A DNA stretch of 64,000 nt from Desulfobacterales bacterium. GTDB lineage: Bacteria; Desulfobacterota; Desulfobacteria; Desulfobacterales; SURF-7. Location of the stretch: NCBI GenBank assembly GCA_028277765.1, contig JANQFQ010000013.1, positions 1 to 64,000 of the forward strand, written 5' to 3'. Positions 55,319 through 63,978 of this stretch are shown here, piece after piece. The notes beneath the pieces are model-generated. The model saw only the letters and a program-made list of their open reading frames with translations. It was not told where the DNA came from and made no database searches. A program made the position numbers and the translations under genes. How positions within the stretch are numbered: the stretch's first letter is position 1; each line of letters opens with the position of its first letter.

Positions 55319-55813
55319 TTATAGATCATACAGGGTTTCGTCCCTGAAAGGTTCAGGCCTCTTTGTTTTAGCCCCCTTCCCTTTTTTCCCTGGCATCAGA
55401 AACGGCTCTTCGCCCTCCAGAAGATCACTCATCTCCGCCTCAATTGTGTCTGGATCTTCTCCGCTTTCCAGCCGGCTAAGCGCCTCTTCCATACCTGAAC
55501 CGAGTTCGATACCGGTCATGTCAGAAAGCTTTCGCATCAGGTTTGCTACCTGGCGAGGATCATCTTCATTAATATTTCCCGCCTCTTTTGCCAGCATGTT
55601 CATGGCTTTCTCCATTTTTCCCTCGTCAACCGGGAGGTCATCCATGCTGCCATCCTCATCCGCCTTACCTGTAAATGCAAATGCGGACATCTGACGTGAA
55701 AGTGTTTTTGTTTTACACTTAGGGCATTTAGGCTTTTTTGACGTATTTATTCTCTTTGAAAAAAAATTATAAATCGTATGGCAATGCCTGCAGTAAAATT
55801 CATATATCGGCAT
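55319..55813 (-). CDS. FmdB-type zinc-ribbon protein
   Basis: 164 residues. The N-terminus is the FmdB/CxxC_CxxC zinc ribbon [18 protein letters not shown]...[18 protein letters not shown]. The rest is acidic and helical ([20 protein letters not shown]), ending in a Lys-rich stretch. Such proteins are often called putative regulatory proteins, but their role is undefined. Confidence 0.8.
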   Translation of the reverse strand: MPIYEFYCRHCHTIYNFFSKRINTSKKPKCPKCKTKTLSRQMSAFAFTGKADEDGSMDDLPVDEGKMEKAMNMLAKEAGNINEDDPRQVANLMRKLSDMTGIELGSGMEEALSRLESGEDPDTIEAEMSDLLEGEEPFLMPGKKGKGAKTKRPEPFRDETLYDL

Positions 55814-55978
55814 TCTCTTTCTCCACTGAGTTTGAACGGTTTAAGTTTTGGACCAAAATTATAAAATCTGAAAAAAACGTTGTCAACAGCATTCATCCAA
55901 GGTAAACCCTATTGCTGGGAGAATCTAAATCGTAATGAACTTCATATGATAAAACATGTAAAATGAAAGGAACACATT

Positions 55979-56395
55979 ATGGAAAAAACATTATCGATTA
56001 TCAAACCTGACGGTGTCGGCCGGGGCCTCATCGGAGAGGTTTTAAAGAGACTGGAGGAAAACAGCATAAAAATTTCCGCTATGAAGATGCTTCACCTTAC
56101 AAAAAAACAGGCTGAAGGTTTCTACGCTGTGCACAGGGAACGCCCTTTTTTTAATAGCCTAACAGACTTTATGACCTCCGGACCGATCGTTGTCATGGTG
56201 CTTGAAGGTGAAAATGTTATCACGGATTACCGAGAACTGATGGGGGCCACAAATTTTGAAGAGGCAGCAGAAGGGACGATCAGAAAAGAGTTTGCCACAA
56301 GCATTGAACAGAATGTTGTCCATGGTTCAGATGCCCCGGAAACCGCGGAATTTGAAATCGGGTATTTTTTCAACAGTTTTGAAATTATTAACTGA
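55979..56395 (+). CDS. ndk: Nucleoside diphosphate kinase
   Basis: 138 residues, standard NDK. It starts [19 protein letters not shown]. The phospho-His is in [16 protein letters not shown]. It balances nucleoside triphosphate pools. GAAAGGAAC precedes the ATG. Its stop overlaps the next start (TGATG), showing translational coupling to trmJ. Confidence 0.96.
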   Translation: MEKTLSIIKPDGVGRGLIGEVLKRLEENSIKISAMKMLHLTKKQAEGFYAVHRERPFFNSLTDFMTSGPIVVMVLEGENVITDYRELMGATNFEEAAEGTIRKEFATSIEQNVVHGSDAPETAEFEIGYFFNSFEIIN

Positions 56396-57183
56396 TGTCA
56401 AACGGAATTGTTCTTGATAATTTATCGATTGTGCTTCATCGGCCACGGTATCCTGAGAATATCGGCGCTGCTGCAAGAGCCATGCAGAATATGGGGCTTC
56501 AGCATTTGACAGTGGTTGATCCGGAAAATTATGATGCTGAAAAAATCAATAAAATGGCAACCCATGTTGCCGCAGATATTGTTAAGGGCATAAACCGTTT
56601 TGATACCCTTGATGAAGCCCTTTCACCTTACAATTATATTGCCGGAACCACAGCCCGTACCGGTAAACAGCGTCAGGTAACCGTGCATCCGTCAAAAGTC
56701 GCTGAGACCCTGGTACCGCTTTCACAAGAAAACCGAATCGCCCTTCTGTTCGGCCCCGAGGACAGGGGGCTTTCCAATGAAGATACCCGGTACTGCCACA
56801 CCCTTGTCAAGATACCGACCGCTGAGTTCTCCTCTCTGAACCTGGCACAGGCTGTCATGATCATGTGTTATGAAGTCTTCCGCGCTGGCAAACATGGAGC
56901 AGAAGACTATACACCCCGGCTTGCCAGCAGAGATGAACTTGAAGGGATGTACGGACATTTAAAAGATGTGTTGACCCGAATCAGTTTTCTCAATCCTGAA
57001 AATCCTGATTACTGGCTGAATAACATGCGGCGTTTTTTCGACCGCCTGCCGCTCAGGGCCAAAGAGGTAAGTATTATCCGCGGCATATGCAGACAGATAG
57101 ACTGGTATGGTGAGAAAAGATATAAAGAAGGACTGACTGATAGCAAAATCCGAAACTCGAATATCGAAATCCGAAACAAATGA
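56395..57183 (+). CDS. trmJ: tRNA 2'-O-methyltransferase, TrmJ family
   Basis: 262 residues, SPOUT fold. SIVLHRPRYPENIGAAARAM opens it; LLFGPEDRGLSNED and VKIPTAEFSSLNLAQAV form the knotted SAM site typical of TrmJ, which methylates ribose 32 of tRNAs. The last ~12 residues (SKIRNSNIEIRNK) are not family sequence: they are encoded by a half copy of the family C repeat, which also supplies the stop. Confidence 0.9.
   Translation: MSNGIVLDNLSIVLHRPRYPENIGAAARAMQNMGLQHLTVVDPENYDAEKINKMATHVAADIVKGINRFDTLDEALSPYNYIAGTTARTGKQRQVTVHPSKVAETLVPLSQENRIALLFGPEDRGLSNEDTRYCHTLVKIPTAEFSSLNLAQAVMIMCYEVFRAGKHGAEDYTPRLASRDELEGMYGHLKDVLTRISFLNPENPDYWLNNMRRFFDRLPLRAKEVSIIRGICRQIDWYGEKRYKEGLTDSKIRNSNIEIRNK
57145..57181. 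repeat. Half copy of family C repeat forming the 3' end of trmJ
   Basis: AAATCCGAAACTCGAATATC then GAAATCCGAAACAAAT matches one arm of the 34997-35165 palindrome with few differences. It lies inside the reading frame. Confidence 0.75.
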
Positions 57184-57235
57184 AACACAATGAGAGCTTA
57201 CACGATATGTAATATCAAGTACTGGTCAAGATAGA

Positions 57236-58174
57236 TTAAATCTTCGCCCACCCCCGTTTTGATGACAACCTGGCGCTGGTACCGCATTCAGGGCATTCCA
57301 CAAGGGTCGGTTTGTTGTCAAGAGATACATTAATAAAAAACTTGCATTTGGGACATTTAATCGCAACGGTTTTTTCTTGCCCTGCATCAGAAGCAGCGGG
57401 TTCAGGGGCTGTTTCCTTTCCAGCACCAGCCTCCTTTTTTTCATCGTATTTTACCTCAATCGTATCCTGAGCCCAGACACCTTTAGGGCCGTCTTCTTTC
57501 ATCTGTGACAGGTCAACCGTTTCCTCAGCCCAGCTAGCGGCCGATTCTGCCTTGATCTCTCCTACTTCATCGTCTGATGTTACCGAGCTTTCACCAACGG
57601 TTTCAGGCTGGGCCTCTTTCTCCAGGTCTACGGTCTCCACCGCCCAGCTACTCATCGGTTCAACCTCAGGTTCCTTTGAAGTATCAGTTATCTCTTCATC
57701 ACTCTCCTGTGTTTTTTCAGTTGTCTCTATGGAAATCATCTGTGGTTCTTCAGCTGCCTCTACCGAAACCACCTGTATTTCTTTAGCTGCCTCTTCAGTA
57801 TCTCCCTGTGGTTCCGCAGTCTTTTCCTCGCTGACATCTTTGGTTTCCATTGGAATCCCCATATCAGCTTGAACTGTCTCTGAAGCTGCACCATCGATAA
57901 TAAATGCCATTACAGCTTTTCTAACACACTCTTTATCATCATCCCCGCCAAGCGCTTTTAATTTCTCATACTCGTCTTTTGTGGTGACAATTTTTATATC
58001 AAGCTTATATGAATTTTCGATCGCTTTGTTCAGCTCTTCAAGGGCAGAAGCGAGCTCGGAAATTTTCATGTCGCCTGCTTCCATTTTTTTCTTAATATTG
58101 TTAGAAAGGTCGTCTTTGGAAAGCCATTCACCCTGGCAATTTATTGTACCATCATCTAAGTTTATCTCAGCCAT
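57236..58174 (-). CDS. Acidic protein with WA-ETVDL repeats and C-terminal zinc ribbon
   Basis: 312 residues. Residues 1-105 are helical and soluble (KISELASALEELNKAIENSY). Residues ~110-260 are Glu/Thr/Ser-rich and probably disordered, with a short motif repeated three times: SSWAVETVDL, ASWAEETVDL and GVWAQDTIEV. The last ~45 residues form a zinc ribbon (IKCPKCKFFINV...VECPECGTSARL). I do not recognise the family. The repeats may be binding sites for a partner protein. Confidence 0.65.
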   Translation of the reverse strand: MAEINLDDGTINCQGEWLSKDDLSNNIKKKMEAGDMKISELASALEELNKAIENSYKLDIKIVTTKDEYEKLKALGGDDDKECVRKAVMAFIIDGAASETVQADMGIPMETKDVSEEKTAEPQGDTEEAAKEIQVVSVEAAEEPQMISIETTEKTQESDEEITDTSKEPEVEPMSSWAVETVDLEKEAQPETVGESSVTSDDEVGEIKAESAASWAEETVDLSQMKEDGPKGVWAQDTIEVKYDEKKEAGAGKETAPEPAASDAGQEKTVAIKCPKCKFFINVSLDNKPTLVECPECGTSARLSSKRGWAKI

Positions 58175-58367
58175 TTTTTTATATCTCCTTATACAATCAA
58201 TTCCAACTGATCATAACCAAGTGATATTAGAGTATTTAATAAATAATTTTATGTTTGTCCACTAAATATTATAAAAAAATATTATATTCGTACTATTGGT
58301 TTCATTTGTTCAATTAATGATATTATCAAAATTTAACAAATTCAACCAACCAAAATCTATTAAACCA

Positions 58368-59156
58368 CTATATCTCCTCCCATGAAAAAACTTTTTCATC
58401 AGAAAACATCTTACATGTTTTTGCCAGCTTAATGGTTGCTGTATGCAGCATATTCACCAGGAGAATATCAAGCCCAGACACTGCAAGCATGGGCAGATAC
58501 GCCCTTTCCAGAAAAAGTTTTTTTTCATAGATGTTGCCGCCTGAAGTAAGATTTGATAGGGCTGCAGCCGTTCTGATGTCAAATCCCATCACTTCAGGAA
58601 GCAGCCTGAGGACCTGGAGTATCTCCAATGCCTGGGCCTTTCCATCCTGCCATGTTACAGGTACAATAATCGGATCCAATATCAGTTGCTCTTTCTCAAT
58701 ACCCGCCTGCAATGCGCATTCAAGTAGTTCAACCGCGATATTGAGTCTCTCCGTACTGTCAGGAGGCACATGGCTGTCAGGATAAAGGAGGTAGCCAATA
58801 ATATCTGTGTTATACTTTTTCGCCAGGGGAAGAATCGTTTCAAGTTTGGCTGGTTCCAGTGAAAAGCTATTGATAATTGCCTTTTTCCTGCTGGCCTTAA
58901 GGCCAGCCTCCATTGCGGACGGGTTTGCTGTATCTATAAAGACCGGAAGGTCTGTAACGTCCTGTACTGCTTCAACAAAAAATGCCATTTTTTTCTCAGC
59001 ATCACGCCCAAGCGGGCCGGTGTTGATATCGATAATGTCCGCCCCTGCTTTTTCGCATGTCACAACCATCTCCTGTACAGGCCCCGGATCCATTTTTTTT
59101 AAAGCCTGTTCAATGGTTTTGTCCGTTATCTGCAGGTTGTCAGCGGCAAGCAGCAT
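58368..59156 (-). CDS. Pterin-binding methyltransferase (AcsE/MetH-type DHPS-like)
   Basis: 262 residues, a TIM barrel of the dihydropteroate-synthase/methyltransferase type. DIIDINTGPLGRDAEKKM (~39-56) binds the pterin, DLPVFIDTANPSAMEAGL and KAIINSFSLE follow, and LILDPIIVPVTW is typical of AcsE-like enzymes. Length equals AcsE, which moves methyl from methyl-THF to a corrinoid protein in the Wood-Ljungdahl pathway. No corrinoid protein gene is adjacent, so the partner is unknown. Confidence 0.75.
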   Translation of the reverse strand: MLLAADNLQITDKTIEQALKKMDPGPVQEMVVTCEKAGADIIDINTGPLGRDAEKKMAFFVEAVQDVTDLPVFIDTANPSAMEAGLKASRKKAIINSFSLEPAKLETILPLAKKYNTDIIGYLLYPDSHVPPDSTERLNIAVELLECALQAGIEKEQLILDPIIVPVTWQDGKAQALEILQVLRLLPEVMGFDIRTAAALSNLTSGGNIYEKKLFLERAYLPMLAVSGLDILLVNMLHTATIKLAKTCKMFSDEKVFSWEEI

Positions 59157-59242
59157 AGCTATCCAAATTAATGTTATTCATGCAGTTTGATCTTGGTCTT
59201 TAAGTCCGGGCCAAGAGTAGTTATGTTTAGATTTAGTAGAAT

Positions 59243-59343
59243 AAGTACCTAAAGTTGAAACGTTACTCTCTGTCTTTTTTAACATCTAATTGTCAGAATT
59301 CCTCCACTTAAGGCACTTGTAACTTATAACTTAAGATACTTTG
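59243..59343. repeat. Partial copy of family B palindromic element
   Basis: It begins TAAGTACCTAAAGTT and ends ACTTAAGGCACTTGTAACTT then ATAACTTAAGATACTT, matching the ends of the 33.7-kb element, with a shorter interior (includes CAGAATTCC). Confidence 0.65.
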
Positions 59344-59349
59344 TTTAAC

Positions 59350-60363
59350 CTAAAAAGCATAAGAAACGCTGGCGGTTCCGAACATCTGCTCATCTTCCTG
59401 TTTCTTGAATTCTTCCGTTCTACAGACATAGGCAACAGAAAACCGCCACTTGCCAATAAGCCCGGCGCAACCTAGCATTAACTGGGCTCTGAAATGCTCT
59501 TTGTCAACACTGTGACTGTCAGTAACGGTGTTGCCGTCCAGTGTAATATCATGAAATACAGCCATGGTATCTAAAGAGGAGAAAAAATAAAAGCTACCCT
59601 GTTGTTCCGGGTCAGCAGCAGCGATGCTGCCGTTAAATGGTCCGATGGTGTACGTCCCCAGATCATTGGGAAGGCTCCAACCATAACGGACTTCAACACC
59701 AGCGCTCGCACAGGACAGTCCATTGCCAAGGGTCAGACGGGTAAAACCGATCAGGTCATATCCTGTACTATTCTCATTTTCAGAGCGGAGCAGACGGCGG
59801 GCATATCCATAAGTACCGCCGATGAGGAGTTCATCATTGATCTGATTATGCCATCCCTGGGGTTCATTGCTGCCGATAATATCATGAACCGCTTCCTGGC
59901 AGTCCTCTGCCTGGGTAATGGGACCTGACGCGCCTAAATAAAACTCCAAAACATGCATCCGATCACGGTTAATGTTAATGAGCCCGTACTCCAGAAAAAA
60001 GATCCCGGCATACGGCCTGTCATCCTCTATGAGTTCTTTTATCCTAATATCTTCCGGCGTATAAATAAACTGGCTAAATGCCAGGGACAAAGAATTCCGG
60101 GTGTCCGGTGTTTTGTAAAAAGGTATCCTGTCTGTCAGGGGCTTCGTAATTTTGGTCTTCCATGAATCCGTACTATATGCTGATAGGTTTTTTGAATACC
60201 AACCCATTTTTATTCCATTTGTATAATAACCATCCTCACCTACTACGCCATCGTTTTCAAGAAAAATGCTGAAATTGGAAGTTGTTTCAGACGCATATGC
60301 TGGTGTGGTGAATGAAAATGCCGTAATAATCAATATAATTAGAAAAAAAGATGTTGTCCGCAT
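59350..60363 (-). CDS. LpxR-like outer-membrane lipid A deacylase family protein
   Basis: 337 residues from the ATG at 60363 (the track begins five codons earlier at a TTG). A signal peptide (FFLIILIITAFSFTTPAYA) precedes SIFLENDGVVGEDGYYTNGI, matching the LpxR start with its conserved Asn/Asp residues, and DRPYAGIFFLEYGL is also typical. The protein ends in Phe (VSYAF), as outer-membrane beta-barrels do. LpxR removes 3'-acyl chains from lipid A; activity here is inferred from family. Confidence 0.82.
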   Translation of the reverse strand: MRTTSFFLIILIITAFSFTTPAYASETTSNFSIFLENDGVVGEDGYYTNGIKMGWYSKNLSAYSTDSWKTKITKPLTDRIPFYKTPDTRNSLSLAFSQFIYTPEDIRIKELIEDDRPYAGIFFLEYGLININRDRMHVLEFYLGASGPITQAEDCQEAVHDIIGSNEPQGWHNQINDELLIGGTYGYARRLLRSENENSTGYDLIGFTRLTLGNGLSCASAGVEVRYGWSLPNDLGTYTIGPFNGSIAAADPEQQGSFYFFSSLDTMAVFHDITLDGNTVTDSHSVDKEHFRAQLMLGCAGLIGKWRFSVAYVCRTEEFKKQEDEQMFGTASVSYAF

Positions 60364-60580
60364 GATTTCAGCTCTCAAGATGCACAGTTTTTCTGTTTTA
60401 ATTATAAATATAATAATATAAGAACGGACGTCCTGGCCAATTCATTTTTTTTGCAACAAAATAGTATAAGCTATGCCGAAAGAAAAGGTCAAGAATGAAT
60501 CGCTGTGAATATACAGTCCTGATAAAAAAACTTATCTATTTTTTAAATTTATCAAAAAAATGGCTTGACTTTCTTGTGCT

Positions 60581-60600
60581 CATACTTTAACCATACTTTA
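60581..60600 (+). promoter_or_regulatory. Tandem CATACTTTA repeat before the XRE-cupin gene
   Basis: CATACTTTA-AC-CATACTTTA has an 11-base period (about one DNA turn), 13 bases before the regulator ATG and just after TTGACT (60566-60571). It could be an autoregulatory operator; inference. Confidence 0.35.
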
Positions 60601-60612
60601 GGATATACAGTA

Positions 60613-61200
60613 ATGATAAAGTCAAAACCAAAACATAAGTTTGGTGAAAAACTTAGGGCGGTCAGGGTAAGAAAAGGGATAACCCTTAAGGCAGTTGCTT
60701 CCAGGGCTATGGTAAGTGAAAGCCTTGTGTCACAGATTGAACTGAATCGGGTGTCACCATCCATAGACACCCTGCTCGCAATAGCTGATGTCCTGGATAT
60801 TGATCTGGAGTATCTTTTTCAGGACTTTAAAAAAGATAAAAAAGTCTCTATTGTTCGGGCTGAAGAGAGGAACAGTGTTGTACTGAAAAAAGTGAAATAT
60901 CACCAGCTGTCCGTAATGCCTGACCCGTCGGAAAAATACGCCATTGAATCATTTTTTCTGGAGATTGATAAAGGCGGTGAAAAAGGTGATATTGAATACG
61001 GGCATATGGGACAGGAACTCGGTGTTATACTTGAAGGTAAAGGAGAACTGATATACGGTCAGAAAAGGTTCGACTTAAACAAGGGAGACAGTGTCTCTTT
61101 CCCTTCTGATATCCCTCACAGGCTTATTAATACCGGGAAGAAGACTTTAAAGGCCATCTGGGTAATTACACCGCCCAGGATGTTTTTTATGAAACGCTAA
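60613..61200 (+). CDS. XRE-cupin transcriptional regulator
   Basis: 195 residues from the ATG at 60613 (track start is 16 codons upstream, before the likely promoter). An N-terminal HTH (GITLKAVASRAMVSESLVSQ, IELNRVSPSIDTLLAIADVL) is joined to a C-terminal cupin (~105-190; GHMGQELGVILEGKGELIYG, FPSDIPHRLINTG). Such regulators sense small metabolites with the cupin domain. It is followed after 10 bases by leuC- and leuD-type genes, so it probably controls them. Confidence 0.88.
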   Translation: MIKSKPKHKFGEKLRAVRVRKGITLKAVASRAMVSESLVSQIELNRVSPSIDTLLAIADVLDIDLEYLFQDFKKDKKVSIVRAEERNSVVLKKVKYHQLSVMPDPSEKYAIESFFLEIDKGGEKGDIEYGHMGQELGVILEGKGELIYGQKRFDLNKGDSVSFPSDIPHRLINTGKKTLKAIWVITPPRMFFMKR

Positions 61201-61210
61201 GGAGGACAAA

Positions 61211-62506
61211 ATGGGAAAAACTATTGCAGAAAAAATATTCGCTTCCCATGAAGTTGACCATCCATCAGGAGACATACATGTGATCCGTCTGGATGCGGTA
61301 TTCTGTCATGAAATAACCACGCCAATTGCGATTAATGATCTGGTTGAAAGAGGTATGGACAGGGTGTTTGATCCAGACAAGATAAAAGTGGTTATCGATC
61401 ATGTCACACCTGCAAAGGACTCAAAAACGGCCATGCAGGGAAAAATTCTCAGGGACTGGGCCGTTAGAAACAATATCAAAGATTTTTTTGATATTGGCAG
61501 AAATGGTGTGTGTCACGCTATTTTCCCTGAAAAAGGGTTTGCAAGACCCGGTTATACAATCATCATGGGTGATTCTCACACATGCACACACGGCGCGTTC
61601 GGAGCGTTTGCCGCGGGTGTGGGGACCACCGATCTTGAGGTGGGCATTCTCAAGGGTGTATGCGCGTTTAAGTATCCTGAAAGTATGAGAATAAACATCA
61701 CCGGCAGACTCTCTTCCGGCGTATTTGCAAAGGATATTATTCTTTCAATTATCGGAAAAATTGGTGTAAACGGGGCTACCAATCGAGTCATTGAATTCAC
61801 TGGGCCGGTAATAGATTCAATGACCATGGAAGCGAGGATGACCATATGCAATATGGCGGTTGAGGCAGGCGCAACATGTGGGGTATGCGCTCCGGATATG
61901 ATCACTGTTGATTATCTCTGGGATTTTATCAAAGATGAATATCCGTCAAAAGAATCTGCGCTTAAAGCATATCGTGAATATACACCAGACAATGACGCGG
62001 TCTATGCAGACATAATTGAATATGATGTAAGCGGCCTGGAACCCCAGGTAACGTTCGGATACAAGCCGGATGAGGTGAAGCCTGTCAGTGAAATGACGGG
62101 TGAAAAGATTGATCAGGTGTATATTGGTTCATGCACAAACGGAAGGATTGAAGATCTCCGGGCAGCAGCAACAGTGCTTGACGGCAAACGGATCAGCGAT
62201 TCAATCCGGGCCATTGTCTCCCCGGCAACTCCGGACATTTTCAGCCAGGCTATGGAAGAAGGGCTTTTAAAAATTTTTATGGATGCTGGATTCTGTGTCA
62301 CCAACCCGACCTGCGGCGCATGTCTGGGGATGAGCAACGGCGTACTCGCGGAAGGTGAAGTCTGCGCATCGACCACAAACAGGAACTTTAACGGCCGGAT
62401 GGGTAAAGGCGGCATGGTACATCTCATGAGCCCGGCAACTGCTGCTGCTAGCGCTGTGGCCGGCCATATAACCAACTCGAAACTGTATAAAGGTTCAGGA
62501 GGATAA
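61211..62506 (+). CDS. leuC: Aconitase-family dehydratase large subunit (LeuC/HacA type)
   Basis: 431 residues. It needs a 4Fe-4S cluster; the Cys ligands are in GSCTNGR (~300) and NPTCGACLG (~363), preceded by MGDSHTCTHGAFGAFAAG (~118). The length fits the short archaeal/clostridial LeuC-HacA type rather than the longer E. coli LeuC. It would isomerise isopropylmalate or a related hydroxyacid with the small subunit encoded next. No leuA or leuB is nearby, so another substrate (homocitrate, citramalate or dimethylmalate class) is possible. Confidence 0.85.
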   Translation: MGKTIAEKIFASHEVDHPSGDIHVIRLDAVFCHEITTPIAINDLVERGMDRVFDPDKIKVVIDHVTPAKDSKTAMQGKILRDWAVRNNIKDFFDIGRNGVCHAIFPEKGFARPGYTIIMGDSHTCTHGAFGAFAAGVGTTDLEVGILKGVCAFKYPESMRINITGRLSSGVFAKDIILSIIGKIGVNGATNRVIEFTGPVIDSMTMEARMTICNMAVEAGATCGVCAPDMITVDYLWDFIKDEYPSKESALKAYREYTPDNDAVYADIIEYDVSGLEPQVTFGYKPDEVKPVSEMTGEKIDQVYIGSCTNGRIEDLRAAATVLDGKRISDSIRAIVSPATPDIFSQAMEEGLLKIFMDAGFCVTNPTCGACLGMSNGVLAEGEVCASTTNRNFNGRMGKGGMVHLMSPATAAASAVAGHITNSKLYKGSGG

Positions 62507-62508
62507 TC

Positions 62509-63033
62509 ATGAAAAACTTCAGCGGGAACGTACTCTTTCTCGACCGGTCTGATATTAATACAGATGAAATCATCCCTGCCAAGTACCTGACAGAGATTTC
62601 AAAAGAAGCCCTCAAACCATTTCTTCTGGAGGACCTTAAACTCGATGGTTTTGAACATCCACGGGACATACAGGACAAAAGCGTCATTATCACAAGGGCA
62701 AATTTCGGATGCGGCTCATCACGGGAGCACGCCCCGTGGGCCCTTGAAGTGAACGGCATCAACATGGTCATAGCGGAAAACTTTGCCAGGATTTTCAGGC
62801 AGAATATATTCAACTGCGGTATGATAGCCGCGGAACTGCCGGCTGATACCATTAACAGAATGTTCAGTTCGTTTTCAGACGTGGAAACATCAGTTCAGAC
62901 TGACCTAAAGAAAAATATGTTTACCATCAGCGGCAATGACAAAACAGAGGAGATCCCTTTTTCAATCTCCGATTTTGACCGTTCCCTTGTGGAAGCCGGC
63001 GGTTGGGTTGGATATGCAGATAAGCATTATTAG
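62509..63033 (+). CDS. leuD: Aconitase-family dehydratase small subunit (LeuD/HacB type)
   Basis: 174 residues, usual for short LeuD/HacB. DRSDINTDEIIPAKYL opens it; ANFGCGSSREHAPWAL is the substrate-binding loop, and ENFARIFRQNIFNCGM is conserved. The ATG is 2 bases after the leuC-type stop, with AGGAGGATAA upstream. It forms the swivelling domain of the dehydratase. The acid specificity cannot be settled from the loop by eye. Confidence 0.88.
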   Translation: MKNFSGNVLFLDRSDINTDEIIPAKYLTEISKEALKPFLLEDLKLDGFEHPRDIQDKSVIITRANFGCGSSREHAPWALEVNGINMVIAENFARIFRQNIFNCGMIAAELPADTINRMFSSFSDVETSVQTDLKKNMFTISGNDKTEEIPFSISDFDRSLVEAGGWVGYADKHY

Positions 63034-63038
63034 AATCA

Positions 63039-63464
63039 TCAGTCTCTTTTTCTTTTATAATTGCTGATATCTTTATCCTCACCATCTCCGCCTATCTGCC
63101 CATCTGCGCCAAGTGATAGGATTTCAAAGTCCCCCCATTCGCTCGGATAAATAAAGACATACTCATTCTCCCATGGATCCAGAGGGAGTTCTTTGATGTA
63201 TCGCTTTTTTGTCTTTTCATTAATTCTAGCCAGTGACTGTAAATCTGCTGGAAGTTTTCCATTATAGAGTCTGTACATTTCCACGGATGATTCAATCATC
63301 GCAATATCCATCCCCGCTTTCTCCTGTTTCGATTCAATAATATGGTGCCATATCGACCGTGCTACTACCCCTGAAAGAATACCTATGATGGCAATAACCG
63401 CAAGCATCTCTAAGAGTGTAAAACCCTGTTCGGCTTTTTGGTTCCTTAAAATCCATTTCTTCAT
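63039..63464 (-). CDS. GspG-like pseudopilin (prepilin-type N-terminus)
   Basis: 141 residues. The prepilin peptidase site is KAEQG/FTLLEMLAVIAIIG, followed by the hydrophobic helix. The C-terminal half resembles the major type II secretion pseudopilin GspG: LPLDPWENEYVFIYPSEWGD then SLGADGQIGGDGEDKDI, a calcium-binding loop. No other gsp genes are nearby, so it is an orphan here. It would be processed by PilD and assembled in the inner membrane. Confidence 0.85.
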   Translation of the reverse strand: MKKWILRNQKAEQGFTLLEMLAVIAIIGILSGVVARSIWHHIIESKQEKAGMDIAMIESSVEMYRLYNGKLPADLQSLARINEKTKKRYIKELPLDPWENEYVFIYPSEWGDFEILSLGADGQIGGDGEDKDISNYKRKRD

Positions 63465-63771
63465 TTTTAATCTCCTTTCAATATTGGTTTATCATTATTT
63501 TCATGATATCAGAGGAATCGCATAATCGATTTTACGAACGTGTTATATTATTAGACGTACGAAACTAAATTTTTGTTTATTAAAATTGGATTTTCCAACA
63601 ACATTGTTCATTAAATCAACAAAAGGCGATCACAAGGATCGCCACTACCATGATTTAGGAAAACAGAGAAAATGAAGGCAGGGGCAGGAGGAAAAAATAA
63701 CTATTCTGGTTTTAATGATTTTGCTCATAATTATTTTGCCATAAATAGAATTAAACTATAAGCATAAAATC
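63465..63771. other. Intergenic region with a small hairpin
   Basis: AT-rich, about 300 bases between divergent genes. GGCGATC-ACAAG-GATCGCC (63625-63643) is a perfect 7-bp hairpin. On the reverse strand it is followed by TTTTGTTG, which looks like a weak terminator, but no reverse-strand gene ends here. No gene seen. Confidence 0.45.
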
Positions 63772-63978
63772 ATGCAACCCATTGACAAAGGATATACTGA
63801 CAACAGCGTAAGGATCTATTATGAAACATTTGGTGATCCACAGGATCCTGCTGTACTTTTACTCACAGGGATGGATGACCAGTGCACGTCATGGCCGCCG
63901 TTTTTCTATGAACCGATAGTCAATGCTGGTTTACGCGGGCGTGTCAACAACTCAGGGCCGAATATCCCGGTCATCTAA
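63772..63978 (+). pseudogene. Truncated alpha/beta hydrolase N-terminus
   Basis: The first ~52 residues (VRIYYETFGDPQDPAVLLLT, GMDDQCTSWPP, FYEPIVNAGL) are the start of an alpha/beta hydrolase. The expected next strand (R-x-D-x-R-G) is missing: the text becomes RGRVNNSGPNIPVI and stops. Another frame after that point reads LRAEYPGHLTNPEEAI, which might be a later part of a hydrolase. A deletion or frameshift is likely. The window ends 22 bases after the stop. Confidence 0.55.

Noticed and set aside
63625-63643. Hairpin GGCGATC/GATCGCC as a terminator
   Set aside because: The T-tract is weak and no gene on the matching strand ends there, so it is only mentioned within the intergenic entry.
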